Shown here: in pieces, positions 52,930 to 61,602 of the stretch
How positions within the stretch are numbered: the stretch's first letter is position 1
Layout of the letters: the number at the start of each line of letters is the position of its first letter
From: JAUSIF01 sp040901465
GTDB lineage: Bacteria > Pseudomonadota > Alphaproteobacteria > Rhizobiales > Xanthobacteraceae
NCBI GenBank assembly: GCA_040901465.1
Contig: JBBDYN010000015.1
Span: 62,001-126,000 of the forward strand
DNA: 64,000 nucleotides
Direction of reading: 5' to 3'
Notes under the pieces: model-generated
What the model saw: only the letters and a program-made list of their open reading frames with translations
The model's database searches: none
What the model was told of the DNA's origin: nothing
Position numbers and translations under genes: made by a program

Positions 52930-53844
52930 GTGACCGGCATCGTTGCCGACAAGACCGCAATCGTCACCGGTGCCGGGCGCGGGATCGGGCGCGCGATTGC
53001 GCTGCTACTGGCAAAAGAGGGCGCGCGCGTGGTCGTGGCCGATGTGGGTGCCGCGATCGACGGAACGGGCGCGGACGCCGGTCCGGCACAGGCGGTCGCG
53101 AACGAGATCAAGCAAGCGGGCGGGGAGGCGATTGCGTCCGCGCTTTCGATCACAGAGCCGGCGAATGCTGACAAGAGCGTCGACGCAGCAATCGACGCGT
53201 TCGGCCGCGTCGACATGCTCGTGAACAACGCCGGCATTCTGCGCGACAGCTTCTTCCACAAGATGAGCGTCGCGGCCTGGAGCGAGGTGCTCGCGGTGCA
53301 CTTGAACGGCAGCTTCTACATGAGCCTCGTCTGCGCGCGGCGCTTCCGCGAGCAGGGAAGCGGCGCTTTCGTGCACATGACCTCGACCTCGGGGCTCGTC
53401 GGCAATTACGGCCAGGCGAATTACGCGGCGGCGAAGCTCGGGCTCGTGGGATTGTCGCGCGGGATCGCGCTCGACATGGCGCGCTTCGGCGTGCGCTCGA
53501 ATTGCGTAGCGCCGTTTGCCTGGAGCCGCATGATCGAGGCGATCCCGGCGGACAACGAGTTGATGAAGGCCGAGATCGACCGCACGCGGCCGCTCAGGCC
53601 CGGGCACGTGGCGCCGCTCGTGGTCTATCTCGCGTCGGACCAAGCCAAGGACGTGAACGGCCAGATCTTCGGCGTGCGCGAGAACGAGATTTATCTGTTC
53701 AGCCAGCCGCGGCCGGTGCGTACGCTGAAGGAGCCGAAGGGATGGACGCCGGAGACGATCGCGGAGGCGGCATCGCGTGAATTTTCAGACGCGCTGACGC
53801 CGCTTGAGGGGACTTCGGAATATTTCGATTGGGAGCCCGTTTGA
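52930..53844 (+). CDS. Short-chain dehydrogenase/reductase with C-terminal extension
   Basis: 304 residues. Cofactor motif VTGAGRGIGRAIALLLAKEG, NNAG, Ser of MTSTSGLVG and Tyr-Lys of YAAAKLG. A C-terminal extension of about 50 residues goes beyond the classical 250 and resembles the (3R)-hydroxyacyl-CoA dehydrogenase part of peroxisomal type 2 multifunctional enzymes. GTG start at 52930. Substrate not determined. Confidence 0.88.
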   Translation: MTGIVADKTAIVTGAGRGIGRAIALLLAKEGARVVVADVGAAIDGTGADAGPAQAVANEIKQAGGEAIASALSITEPANADKSVDAAIDAFGRVDMLVNNAGILRDSFFHKMSVAAWSEVLAVHLNGSFYMSLVCARRFREQGSGAFVHMTSTSGLVGNYGQANYAAAKLGLVGLSRGIALDMARFGVRSNCVAPFAWSRMIEAIPADNELMKAEIDRTRPLRPGHVAPLVVYLASDQAKDVNGQIFGVRENEIYLFSQPRPVRTLKEPKGWTPETIAEAASREFSDALTPLEGTSEYFDWEPV

Positions 53845-53847
53845 TCC

Positions 53848-54606
53848 TCAACCCCGCCCGACGAACGGCATTTTCGTCGCCATGATCGTCAAGAACAGCA
53901 CGTTCGACTCGAGCGGCAGGCTCGCCATGAAGGCGATCGCCTGGCCGACGTGATCGACGTTCATGAGCGGCTCCGATTTCACCGTGCCGTCGGCCTGCGG
54001 CACGCCCTGCGCCATGCGCGCAGCTAGTTCCGTTTCGGCGTTGCCGATATCGATCTGGCCGCAGGCGATGTCGTACTTGCGGCCGTCGAGGGAGGCCACT
54101 TTCGTCAGTCCTGTGATCGCGTGCTTCGTCGACGTGTAGGGCGCCGAGTTCGGGCGCGGCGCGTGCGCGGAGATCGAGCCGTTATTGATGATGCGGCCGC
54201 CGCGCGGGGTCTGATCCTTCATGATCTTGAAGGCTTCCTGCGTGCACAGGAAAATGCCCGTTAGATTCACGTCGACCACCTGCTGCCATTTTTCGAAGGG
54301 GAGTTCCTCGAGCGGCTGCGCGGGCGCGCCGATGCCTGCGTTGTTGAAGAGAAGATCGAGGCGGCCGAAGGTCTCCCTGGTCTTCGCGAACAGCGCCTTC
54401 ACTTGATCCGGCTTGCCGACGTCGGTCGGGATCGCGAGCGCCTTCACGCCGCGCTTCTTCACGTCACGCTCTGCCAATTCCAGTGGCTCCTTGCGGCGGC
54501 CGGCTAGCACGATCGCGAATCCGTCCTTCGCAAGCGCCAGCGCCGCGGCCTTGCCGATGCCGGTGCCGCCGCCGGTGATGAGGGCGACTTTTTGTGCGTT
54601 ACTCAT
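53848..54606 (-). CDS. Short-chain dehydrogenase/reductase
   Basis: 252 residues. Cofactor motif ITGGGTGIGKAAALALAKDG, NNAG, Ser of NGSISAHA and Tyr-Lys of YTSTKHA. The stop converges on the previous SDR, with 3 bp between stops. Its end (LTIMATKMPFVGRG) resembles the end of the SDR at 37634 (ATILPNHQPSFIGRG), so these two may belong to one subgroup. Substrate unknown. Confidence 0.88.
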   Translation of the reverse strand: MSNAQKVALITGGGTGIGKAAALALAKDGFAIVLAGRRKEPLELAERDVKKRGVKALAIPTDVGKPDQVKALFAKTRETFGRLDLLFNNAGIGAPAQPLEELPFEKWQQVVDVNLTGIFLCTQEAFKIMKDQTPRGGRIINNGSISAHAPRPNSAPYTSTKHAITGLTKVASLDGRKYDIACGQIDIGNAETELAARMAQGVPQADGTVKSEPLMNVDHVGQAIAFMASLPLESNVLFLTIMATKMPFVGRG

Positions 54607-54661
54607 GATTGAAGAACCTCCCTGTTCTTTGTCGTTGTCCGCTGCTCGCAAGATCTACTCC

Positions 54662-54889
54662 GTCATGCCCGGGCTTGTCCCGGGCATCCACGTCTTCGAG
54701 CCTTTCGATGATTCAAAAGGCGTGGATCACACCGGAAGTCGGCTGTTGCCGACTTCCGCAAGTTTAGAGTTGCGAGCCGGGTCTAACCGGCTCGCTGACT
54801 CGCCGCGCCAAGACCGCCGCGCTTTCGCTGGCCGCGCCGAGTCCTTCGGCAGCGCGGCGCGCGCCGGGGCGCGGCGGCCCGGGGATGAC
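54662..54889. repeat. Composite palindromic intergenic element, copy 1
   Basis: Outer ends are inverted copies: GTCATGCCCGGGC at 54662 and GCCCGGGGATGAC ending at 54889. Inside there is a perfect hairpin, CGGAAGTCGGC TGTT GCCGACTTCCG (54733-54758). The start CGTCATGCCCGGGC..GGGCATCCACG is a well-known Bradyrhizobium-like repeat. It fills the 335-bp gap between the SDR and Anbu genes; nothing else is visible there. Confidence 0.78.
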
Positions 54890-54941
54890 GGGGAGAGACT
54901 GGCCGCGCGTCGGCTCGGCCCTGACCAAATGAATTCGGGGG

Positions 54942-55700
54942 CTACTTCGCGGGCTTGCCGCCGTTGACGTAGGGCGGCCGCGGGATCGCGATGTGCGCGG
55001 CGCGGAGCGCCGCGGACCAGCGCTCGCGCAAATCGTGGAAATAAGGCTCGCCCGGCTCGATGCGATAGTTCAGTTCGCTCCTGATCGCATCGCGGCGGAT
55101 CATCGCGAGATCGATCGGCAGGCCGACGGCGAGATTGGAGCGCATGGTGGAGTCCATCGAGATCAGACCAATCTTGAGCGCGTCGTAGAGATCGGTGTCG
55201 TATTTGACGGCGCGGTCGAGGATCGGCTTGCCATATTTGTGCTCGCCGATTTGCAGATACGGCGTGTCGACCGTGCACTCGATGAAGTTGCCGGCCGGAT
55301 AAATCATGAAGAGCCGCAGGCGGCGGCCGGCGATCTGGCCGCCGAAGAGAAACGAGACGTCGAACTCGAGCTTGGCTTCTTCGAGCGATGCGGCGTCATT
55401 ATGATGAATGATCCGCACGGCGCGGCCGATGCGCTGTGCCGCCTGAAACATGGAGGGCGCGTCGGTAAGGCGCTCGCGCACGCCGGTCTCGGGATTTTCG
55501 ATACCTTCGTTCAGCAGGCTCACGACCGACTGCGAGAGTGAAAGGTTTCCCGCTGAGGCGAGCACCATCACGCGCTTGCCGGACTCCTCGAACACGTGGA
55601 GCTTGCGGAAGGTGGAGACGTTGTCGAGGCCGGCGTTGGTGCGGGTATCGGCGATCATCACTAAGCCGTCGCGGACGAGTACGCCGCAGCAATAAGTCAT
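54942..55700 (-). CDS. Anbu proteasome-type protease
   Basis: 252 residues of the Anbu (BPH) family of N-terminal nucleophile hydrolases related to proteasome and HslV. The start MTYCCGVLVRDGLVMIADTR has the expected Thr directly after Met, which becomes the nucleophile, and ADTRTNAG with the catalytic Asp. It also carries GRRLRLFMIYPAGNFIECT and other Anbu-specific segments. In other bacteria it is linked with transglutaminase, alpha-E and ATP-grasp genes, and those follow here. Its substrate is not known. Confidence 0.93.
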   Translation of the reverse strand: MTYCCGVLVRDGLVMIADTRTNAGLDNVSTFRKLHVFEESGKRVMVLASAGNLSLSQSVVSLLNEGIENPETGVRERLTDAPSMFQAAQRIGRAVRIIHHNDAASLEEAKLEFDVSFLFGGQIAGRRLRLFMIYPAGNFIECTVDTPYLQIGEHKYGKPILDRAVKYDTDLYDALKIGLISMDSTMRSNLAVGLPIDLAMIRRDAIRSELNYRIEPGEPYFHDLRERWSAALRAAHIAIPRPPYVNGGKPAK

Positions 55701-55770
55701 CGAGGCGAATCCGATTCAGAAGCGACGCGCAGTCTATCGTTGCGCGGCGGGGCGGCAAGGCGGCTCAGTC

Positions 55771-55964
55771 GTCATGGCCGGGCTTGTCCCGCGCGCGCCG
55801 ACGAGCCCGGTTGAGGGCGAGTGCCCGGCGCGCGCACTCGAAACCTAGCCGCGCTGGCTGCTCGCTGCGCTCGCCAGCGCGGCGGCCATCTCGCTAGACG
55901 GCACGGCCTTGCTAATCGATCGAGATCACCGGGTCTCGGCGCTTCGCGCCGGCCCGGTGATGAC
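55771..55964. repeat. Composite palindromic intergenic element, copy 2
   Basis: Outer ends GTCATGGCCGGGC at 55771 and GCCCGGTGATGAC ending at 55964 are inverted. Same plan as copy 1 at 54662, so the two elements flank the Anbu gene. A further hairpin (GCGAAGGCC / GGCCTTCGC, 55966-55991) follows without a T-run. No gene is seen between 55701 and the gap. Confidence 0.72.
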
Positions 55965-55992
55965 GGCGAAGGCCGACAAAGTGGCCTTCGCG

Positions 55993-56202
55993 GTCAGCTC
56001 TGGGTCTGACGGGCGGCCTGGTCGACGTGCACGGATACGGCCATGGTNNNNNNNNNNNNNNNNNNNNNNNNNNNNNNNNNNNNNNNNNNNNNNNNNNNNN
56101 NNNNNNNNNNNNNNNNNNNNNNNNNNNNNNNNNNNNNNNNNNNNNNNGTCAGCTCTGGGTCTGACGGGCGGCCTGGTCGACGTGCACGGATACGGCCATG
56201 GT
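55993..56202. other. 100-N assembly gap with an exact 55-bp duplication of its flanks
   Basis: The bases 55993-56047 immediately left of the gap are identical to 56148-56202 immediately right of it. N positions are 56048-56147. This is what two overlapping contig ends look like when a scaffolder joins them with a standard 100-N spacer. Merging them would remove the gap and put 55992 next to 56148. The duplicated part includes the end of the transglutaminase gene. Confidence 0.95.
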
Positions 56203-56973
56203 CTCGCCGGTGCCGCCGAAGCGGGTGCCGCGGATGGGCGCGGCGCCGAGATAGTCAAGACCGACCGCGACGCGGACGTGGGCGTCGGTCGCGGAAATAC
56301 CGTTCGTCGGATCGAAGGCGACCCAGCCGAGATCGGGCACCTGTGCCTCGGCCCAGGCGTGGCCCGCCTGCTGCGCATTCTCGCCGTCGGCGCGGAGGAA
56401 ATAGCCGCCGATATAGCGCGCCGGCATTTCGAGGTGACGCGCCGCGGCGATGAAGACGTGGGCGTAATCCTGGCAGACCCCGCGCCTGAGCGCGAACGCC
56501 TCGGCGGCCGAGGTCGCCGGATGCGTCGGATCGGGGTCGAAGGTGAAGCTCTCATGGATGCGCGATTGCAGCGCGTGCAGGCGCCCGAGCGGATCGTCAG
56601 CGGCGCGCGCCGCATCCTCCGCGAAACCGATGATCGGCGCGTTGGCCTTGGTCAGCGGCGTCTCGCGCAGGAAGAGGGACGGCGGAAAGCGCTCAAGCGT
56701 GCCGTTGATGACGCCGGCGGTGTTCTGGGTCTCGACCTCGCCGGTGACGCCGACGCGCAACTCGGTGAGCGGGCCGTCGGCGGTGAAGTTGTGCGTGAGG
56801 TTGCCGAACGCGTCCTCGTGCGCCTGCAGCCGGCAATCTTCCGACACGTCGATGCGCCAGCGCACGACGAACTGGCCGTCGTGATTGCGCGGCGTGAGGC
56901 GCAGGAGCTCGATCGCCGACTTGGCCGGCGTGTCGTAGCGATAGATGGTTTCGTGGGCAATGTGCAGGCGCAT
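56149..56973 (-). CDS. Transglutaminase-like cysteine protease of the Anbu cluster
   Basis: 274 residues. N-terminal beta-rich domain (RLHIAHETIYRYDTPAKSAI) then a transglutaminase core with the triad visible: Cys in RRGVCQDYAHVF, His in GHAWAEAQVP, Asp in VAFDPTNG. The stop lies inside the duplicated 55 bp at the gap edge. Starts 3 bp after the alpha-E stop. This protein family is a regular Anbu partner and may act as peptidase or cross-linking enzyme. Confidence 0.92.
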   Translation of the reverse strand: MRLHIAHETIYRYDTPAKSAIELLRLTPRNHDGQFVVRWRIDVSEDCRLQAHEDAFGNLTHNFTADGPLTELRVGVTGEVETQNTAGVINGTLERFPPSLFLRETPLTKANAPIIGFAEDAARAADDPLGRLHALQSRIHESFTFDPDPTHPATSAAEAFALRRGVCQDYAHVFIAAARHLEMPARYIGGYFLRADGENAQQAGHAWAEAQVPDLGWVAFDPTNGISATDAHVRVAVGLDYLGAAPIRGTRFGGTGETMAVSVHVDQAARQTQS

Positions 56974-56976
56974 GAA

Positions 56977-57918
56977 TCAGACCAGGTACTGCTCAGTGAT
57001 CGCACCGCCAAGGCGATTGTTGTCGGCGATGAAGCGGTTGATGAATTCGTGCAGGCCGGACTGGAAAATCTCCTGCATCGATGCGTTAGACAACTTCGTC
57101 ACCATGCTACGTGCGAGGCGCTGGGAAGTTCCCTGACGGCCGTAGAATTGCGCGAGATCGTCGAGATAGCGGCTCAGATTCTCGTAGCAGCTTGCAAGCG
57201 AGCGCGGCATCTGGCGGTTGAGGATCAACAGATCGGCGACGAGCCACGGCTTCACGCTGTCGCGATAGACCCAGTGATAGCTCGTGCGGGCGGACACCGA
57301 ACGCAGGATCGACACCCACTGGAAATAGTCGAGCGGGCCGCCGACCTGCGCCTCCTCGGGCAAGAGCACGTGATACTTCACGTCGAGGATGCGGGCGGTG
57401 GCGTCGGCGCGTTCGATCAGGATACCGAGGCGCGAGAAGCAATAGGCGTCGTTGCGCAACATCGTACGGAACGCAGAGCCGTCGAAGCGCAGCGAGGATT
57501 CCTTCACGAAGGCGATGAAGTTCGAGAGCTCCTCGCCCTGCGTGCGGTTCGGGTCGAAGTGCCGCATCTCGTGCCAGGCGGTGTTGATGAGATCCCACAT
57601 CTCGCCGGTTAGCGCAGTACGCACGGCGCGCGCGTTCTGCCGCGCGGTTTCGAAACAATTGCGAATCGAGGCGGGGTTCTCGGGCGCGAAGGCGAGAAAC
57701 TCGGTGACGGTGCGCGCGTCGACCTTGTCGTATTTCGCGCGGAACGCGGGGACGCAGGCGGCGGTCGCGACCGCCGATTCCCATTCGTTGGTCGTGCCGC
57801 CGGTTGCTTGCGGCATCGCAACGAGGCGCTGCGCGGCGTCCAAGATGCGCGCGGTCGCGTCCGCGCGCTCCATGTTGCGCGCAAGCCAGTAGAGATTGTC
57901 GGCGGTGCGGGAGAGCAT
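56977..57918 (-). CDS. Alpha-E domain protein of the Anbu cluster
   Basis: 313 residues, nearly all helical (MLSRTADNLYWLARNMERAD start). This is the alpha-E (DUF403) family that accompanies circularly permuted ATP-grasp and transglutaminase genes. It begins 2 bp after the ATP-grasp stop, so expression is coupled. Function unknown; the family is thought to act in peptide or peptide-ligase chemistry. Confidence 0.92.
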   Translation of the reverse strand: MLSRTADNLYWLARNMERADATARILDAAQRLVAMPQATGGTTNEWESAVATAACVPAFRAKYDKVDARTVTEFLAFAPENPASIRNCFETARQNARAVRTALTGEMWDLINTAWHEMRHFDPNRTQGEELSNFIAFVKESSLRFDGSAFRTMLRNDAYCFSRLGILIERADATARILDVKYHVLLPEEAQVGGPLDYFQWVSILRSVSARTSYHWVYRDSVKPWLVADLLILNRQMPRSLASCYENLSRYLDDLAQFYGRQGTSQRLARSMVTKLSNASMQEIFQSGLHEFINRFIADNNRLGGAITEQYLV

Positions 57919-57920
57919 GG

Positions 57921-59372
57921 CTAGCGATCCAGCACCCATGTGTCCTTGATGCCGCCGCCCTGGCTCGAATTCACCACGAGCGATCCTTCCTTGAGCGCGA
58001 CGCGGGTGAGCCCGCCCGGCACGATGCGCACGCGATCGCGGCCGGTGAGGACGAAGGGCCGCAGGTCCACGTGGCGCGGCGCGACGCCGTCGGCGACGAG
58101 CGTCGGGCAGGTGGAAAGCGCGAGCGTCGGCTGGGCGATGTAGTTCGCGGGGTCCTGCTTCAACTTGGCGCGGAAGGTCTCGATCGTCTGCTTGTCGGCG
58201 GACGGGCCGATCAGCATGCCGTAGCCGCCGGAGCCGTGAACCTCTTTTACGACCAACTCCGGCAAGCGCTCGATCACATATTTCAGGTGCTCTTTTTCGC
58301 GGCAGCGCCAGGTCGGAACATTTTTCAAGAGCGGTTCTTCGCCGAGATAGAATTTCACGATCTCGGGCATGTAGCTATAGACCGCCTTGTCGTCCGCGAC
58401 GCCGGTGCCGACTGCGTTCGCGAGCGTGACATTGCCCGCTTGATACGCGCTGATCAGACCGGGCACGCCGAGTACGGAGTCGGGCCGGAAGACGAGAGGA
58501 TCGAGGAAGTCGTCGTCGATGCGGCGATAGATCACGTCGACGCGCTTCGGCCCCTCGGTCGTCCGCATATAGACGACGTTGCCTTTGACGAAGAGATCGC
58601 GGCCCTCGACGAGCTCGACGCCGAGCTTGTCTGCAAGGAACGAGTGTTCGTAATAGGCAGCGTTGTAGATGCCGGGCGTCAGGATCGCGACCGTGGGGTC
58701 GCCGGGCGCGGTCGCGGGCGCCACCGAGATCAGGGTCGCGAGCAAGTCGTCGACATAGTTTTCGACCGGCGCGACCGCGTGGGCGTCGAACAATTCGGGA
58801 AACAGCCGCAGCATGATCTCCCGGTTCTCCAGCATGTAGGAGACGCCGGAAGGGATGCGCGTGTTGTCCTCGAGCACGTAGAATTCGTTCGGGTCGGTGC
58901 GCACGATGTCGATGCCGGCGATCATCACGTATAGGTCGTGCGGGACCCGCTGGCCGTTCATCTCCGGCCGGAACGCTTCGTTCCGGTAGACCAGGTCCTC
59001 GGGCACGATGCCCGCGCGCAGGATTTCGCGCTTGCCGTAGATATCCCGGAGATAGGCGTTGGTCACGTTGGCGCGCTGCTCGAGGCCGCGCGCAAGCTTC
59101 TGCCATTCGCCCATGGTCAGGACGCGGGGAATGATGTCGAAGGGGATCAGACGCTCCTGCGCCTCGGCCTCGCCATGGACCGCGAAGGTGATGCCGGTGC
59201 GGCGGAAGATGAACTCGGCCTCGCGGCGCCTATGATCGAGCGCCTCCTGCGAAGCGTCCTTGAGCCACTCGGCCAGTGCCCCATAGGCGGGCCGGACGGA
59301 GCCGTCCGGCGAGCGCATCTCGTCGAACGCGGCCGGTCTTGCGTCGGAGGTCTTACGCGCGGCCAATTCCAT
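57921..59372 (-). CDS. Circularly permuted ATP-grasp protein of the Anbu cluster
   Basis: 483 residues (start at 59372 chosen; 59402 would add ten). Motifs include FVLTGRDRVRIVPGGLTRVA and IKDTWVL at the C-terminus, PGIYNAAYYEHSFLADKLGV, FYVLEDNTRIPSGVSYMLEN and VKEVHGSGGYGMLIGPSA. Such proteins are peptide-ligase-like enzymes and are the most constant partner of alpha-E proteins. It is the first gene of a tight three-gene unit. The frame stays open further upstream, antisense to the next gene, and that extension is rejected. Confidence 0.9.
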   Translation of the reverse strand: MELAARKTSDARPAAFDEMRSPDGSVRPAYGALAEWLKDASQEALDHRRREAEFIFRRTGITFAVHGEAEAQERLIPFDIIPRVLTMGEWQKLARGLEQRANVTNAYLRDIYGKREILRAGIVPEDLVYRNEAFRPEMNGQRVPHDLYVMIAGIDIVRTDPNEFYVLEDNTRIPSGVSYMLENREIMLRLFPELFDAHAVAPVENYVDDLLATLISVAPATAPGDPTVAILTPGIYNAAYYEHSFLADKLGVELVEGRDLFVKGNVVYMRTTEGPKRVDVIYRRIDDDFLDPLVFRPDSVLGVPGLISAYQAGNVTLANAVGTGVADDKAVYSYMPEIVKFYLGEEPLLKNVPTWRCREKEHLKYVIERLPELVVKEVHGSGGYGMLIGPSADKQTIETFRAKLKQDPANYIAQPTLALSTCPTLVADGVAPRHVDLRPFVLTGRDRVRIVPGGLTRVALKEGSLVVNSSQGGGIKDTWVLDR

Positions 59373-59510
59373 CCCTGGGTCAAGGTCGGTTACAAAGACC
59401 ATGCCAGCACATGCGCCCTGGCGCAAAAAGGCGGCATGGTTCAATCGACGGGCGGCGTGCCGCCCAGAATCCAGGCAGAATGCCGCGAAAATTGGCGGGC
59501 GGAGAAGCAA

Positions 59511-60281
59511 ATGGCGGAAGGCAACGGCCAAGTCGTGACCGCAGGGGTCCTCGTCATCGGCGACGAGATCCTTTCGGGCCGCACCAAGGACAGGAACATC
59601 GGCTACATCGCCGAGCTTCTCACCAATATCGGCATCGACCTGAAAGAAGTGCGGGTGGTCGCCGACGACGAGACGGCGATCGTCGAGGCGCTGAACGTGC
59701 TGCGGAGCCGGTACGACTATGTATTCACGACCGGCGGTATCGGTCCGACGCACGACGACATCACGGCTGACAGTGTTGCGAAGGCGTTCGGCGTGCCGAT
59801 CGACTACGACCCGCGCGCGGTGGCGCTATTGAAGGCGCGCTTTCCGGGAGAGCTCAATGAGGCACGAATGCGCATGACGCGGATTCCTGCCGGCGCCGAT
59901 CTCGTGCCGAATAAGGTTTCCGTCGCCCCGGGATTCCGCCTTGGCAACGTGTTCGTGATGGCGGGCGTGCCGGCCATCATGCAGGCCATGCTCGATGAAA
60001 TTGCGCCAAGGCTCGAGACCGGCGTGAAGATGCTCGCGGAGACGATCCGCGCCGATGCGCGCGAGGGGGATGTAGGCACCGAGCTCGGGGAGATCGCCAG
60101 GGCGCATCCCGAGGTATCGATTGGCAGCTATCCGTTCTTCGACGAGGCGCGCGGGCCGAACACCAACATCGTCGTGCGCGCGCGCGATCCGGAAACATTG
60201 GCGGCGGCCAAGCGCGCGGTCGAACAAATGCTCGTGAAGGTGAAGGCCGGCCTTGCCGATGCCGCCCGCAAGCGGGGTTAG
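59511..60281 (+). CDS. Molybdopterin-binding (MoaB/CinA N-domain-like) protein
   Basis: 256 residues: VLVIGDEILSGRTKDRNIGY, then YDYVFTTGGIGPTHDDITAD, the MoCF-binding signature, and NVFVMAGVPAIMQAMLDEI. It matches the short, CinA-like molybdopterin-binding family without the nicotinamide amidohydrolase domain. The ATG at 59511 follows GGAGAAG. Role in molybdenum cofactor or pyridine-nucleotide repair is uncertain. Confidence 0.9.
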   Translation: MAEGNGQVVTAGVLVIGDEILSGRTKDRNIGYIAELLTNIGIDLKEVRVVADDETAIVEALNVLRSRYDYVFTTGGIGPTHDDITADSVAKAFGVPIDYDPRAVALLKARFPGELNEARMRMTRIPAGADLVPNKVSVAPGFRLGNVFVMAGVPAIMQAMLDEIAPRLETGVKMLAETIRADAREGDVGTELGEIARAHPEVSIGSYPFFDEARGPNTNIVVRARDPETLAAAKRAVEQMLVKVKAGLADAARKRG

Positions 60282-60376
60282 GCCGGCGGCAAGTCCGTCG
60301 ACAATGTTGCAGCCTTCGATCAAGATCGCGTCCACGCTCGCGCAACGTCAAGAGGGCGAGCCAACGGGAGGAAGGA

Positions 60377-60832
60377 ATGTTCAGAACAATCGTTGCGTTC
60401 GCCGCGTTTGCTGCAATCGCGCTCGCTTCGCCGCAGGCGCGCGCCGCCGACGCGAAGCAGATGGAAATGAACAAAAAGAACGTGGTCGAGTTCTACAACG
60501 CCGCGCTGAACGAGAAGAATTTCGAAAAGGCGCGGACGTACATGGGCGACAAATACATTCAGCACAATCCGGTGGCGGCCGACGGGCCAGAGGGCCTGAA
60601 GGGCTTCATCGCGTTCCTGCGCGACAAGTTTCCAAACAACAAGAGCGACATCAAGCGCGTCTTCGCCGACGGCGACTACGTGATCGTGCACGTGCACGCG
60701 GTGCGGACACCGGGCGATCGCGGCAACGCGATCATCGATATTTTCCGGCTGGAAAACGGCAAGGTCGTCGAACACTGGGACGTGATCCAGCCGATCCCGG
60801 AAAAGGCGGCGAACAATAACGGCATGTTCTGA
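60377..60832 (+). CDS. Exported SnoaL/NTF2-like protein
   Basis: 151 residues. Signal peptide (MFRTIVAFAAFAAIALASPQ, cleavage near ARAA). A SnoaL-like domain follows (VVEFYNAALNEKNFEKARTY, YIQHNPVAADGPEGLKGFI, VVEHWDVIQPIP). These fold families serve as small polyketide cyclases or hydratases, or have unknown roles. GGAGGAAGG precedes the ATG. The following dioxygenase gene is on the same strand and also exported. Confidence 0.88.
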   Translation: MFRTIVAFAAFAAIALASPQARAADAKQMEMNKKNVVEFYNAALNEKNFEKARTYMGDKYIQHNPVAADGPEGLKGFIAFLRDKFPNNKSDIKRVFADGDYVIVHVHAVRTPGDRGNAIIDIFRLENGKVVEHWDVIQPIPEKAANNNGMF

Positions 60833-60877
60833 AGTTCTGCGAGTGGCGGTTGGGGGCGTCCAATCGAGGAGACGCAG

Positions 60878-61486
60878 ATGAAAAGACCTCAAGACGACTC
60901 GATGAGCCGCAGGTACGTGATGATCATCGGCGCGGCGGCGGCGACAGGACTCGCGGTCGGCGCGCACGATGCGTTCGCGCAGGGGCAGCTGCCGCCGACG
61001 CCCGCGTGCGGCGCCGACAGTGCGCCGACGATGCGCCAGACCGAGGGACCGTTCTTCACGCCGAACTCGCCGGAGCGGCAATCGCTGCTTGAGCCGGGGA
61101 TCAGCGGGCGGGTGATCGAGCTCTCCGGGCTCGTGCTCACGCGCGGCTGCAAACCGCTGCCCGGCGCGCTCGCGGATTTCTGGCAGGCGGACACCTCAGG
61201 CGCCTATGACAATAACGGCTTCCGCCTGCGCGGGCACCAGTTCACGGACGCGCAGGGGCGGTACCGGCTGCGCACAATCATGCCCGCGCGCTACACCGGC
61301 CGCACGGCGCATATCCACGTGAAGGTCCAGGCGCCGAGCCGGCCGGTGCTGACGACCCAGCTCTATTTCCCCGACGAGCCGGGAAACGCCCGCGATTTCC
61401 TGTTCCGTCCCGAATTGCTGATGCGGGTCTCCCAGTCGGGCGATGGGCTCACCGGACGGTTCGACTTCGTGCTGGATATCGCCTGA
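60878..61486 (+). CDS. Exported intradiol ring-cleavage dioxygenase-like protein
   Basis: 202 residues. A Tat-type signal with SRRYVMIIGAAAATG and cleavage near AFAQ, then an intradiol dioxygenase fold (TEGPFFTPNSPERQSLLEPG, ADFWQADTSGAYDN, YTGRTAHIHVKVQ). The expected iron ligands are visible: the Tyr of GAYDN, the Tyr of ARYTGRT, and two His of AHIHV. Known intradiol enzymes are cytoplasmic; the exported members of this branch have unknown substrates. No catechol-pathway gene is next to it. Confidence 0.87.
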   Translation: MKRPQDDSMSRRYVMIIGAAAATGLAVGAHDAFAQGQLPPTPACGADSAPTMRQTEGPFFTPNSPERQSLLEPGISGRVIELSGLVLTRGCKPLPGALADFWQADTSGAYDNNGFRLRGHQFTDAQGRYRLRTIMPARYTGRTAHIHVKVQAPSRPVLTTQLYFPDEPGNARDFLFRPELLMRVSQSGDGLTGRFDFVLDIA

Positions 61487-61602
61487 CGCACGGCAAAATC
61501 CAAAGAAGTGTGGGTGCCGCCTCCGGCCTCTCGCGTGCGACCGCCGGCTCGGCTAAAGCTTTCGCCGTCGGGCGCATCGAGCCGCGCCCGCGAGGAAAAG
61601 CC

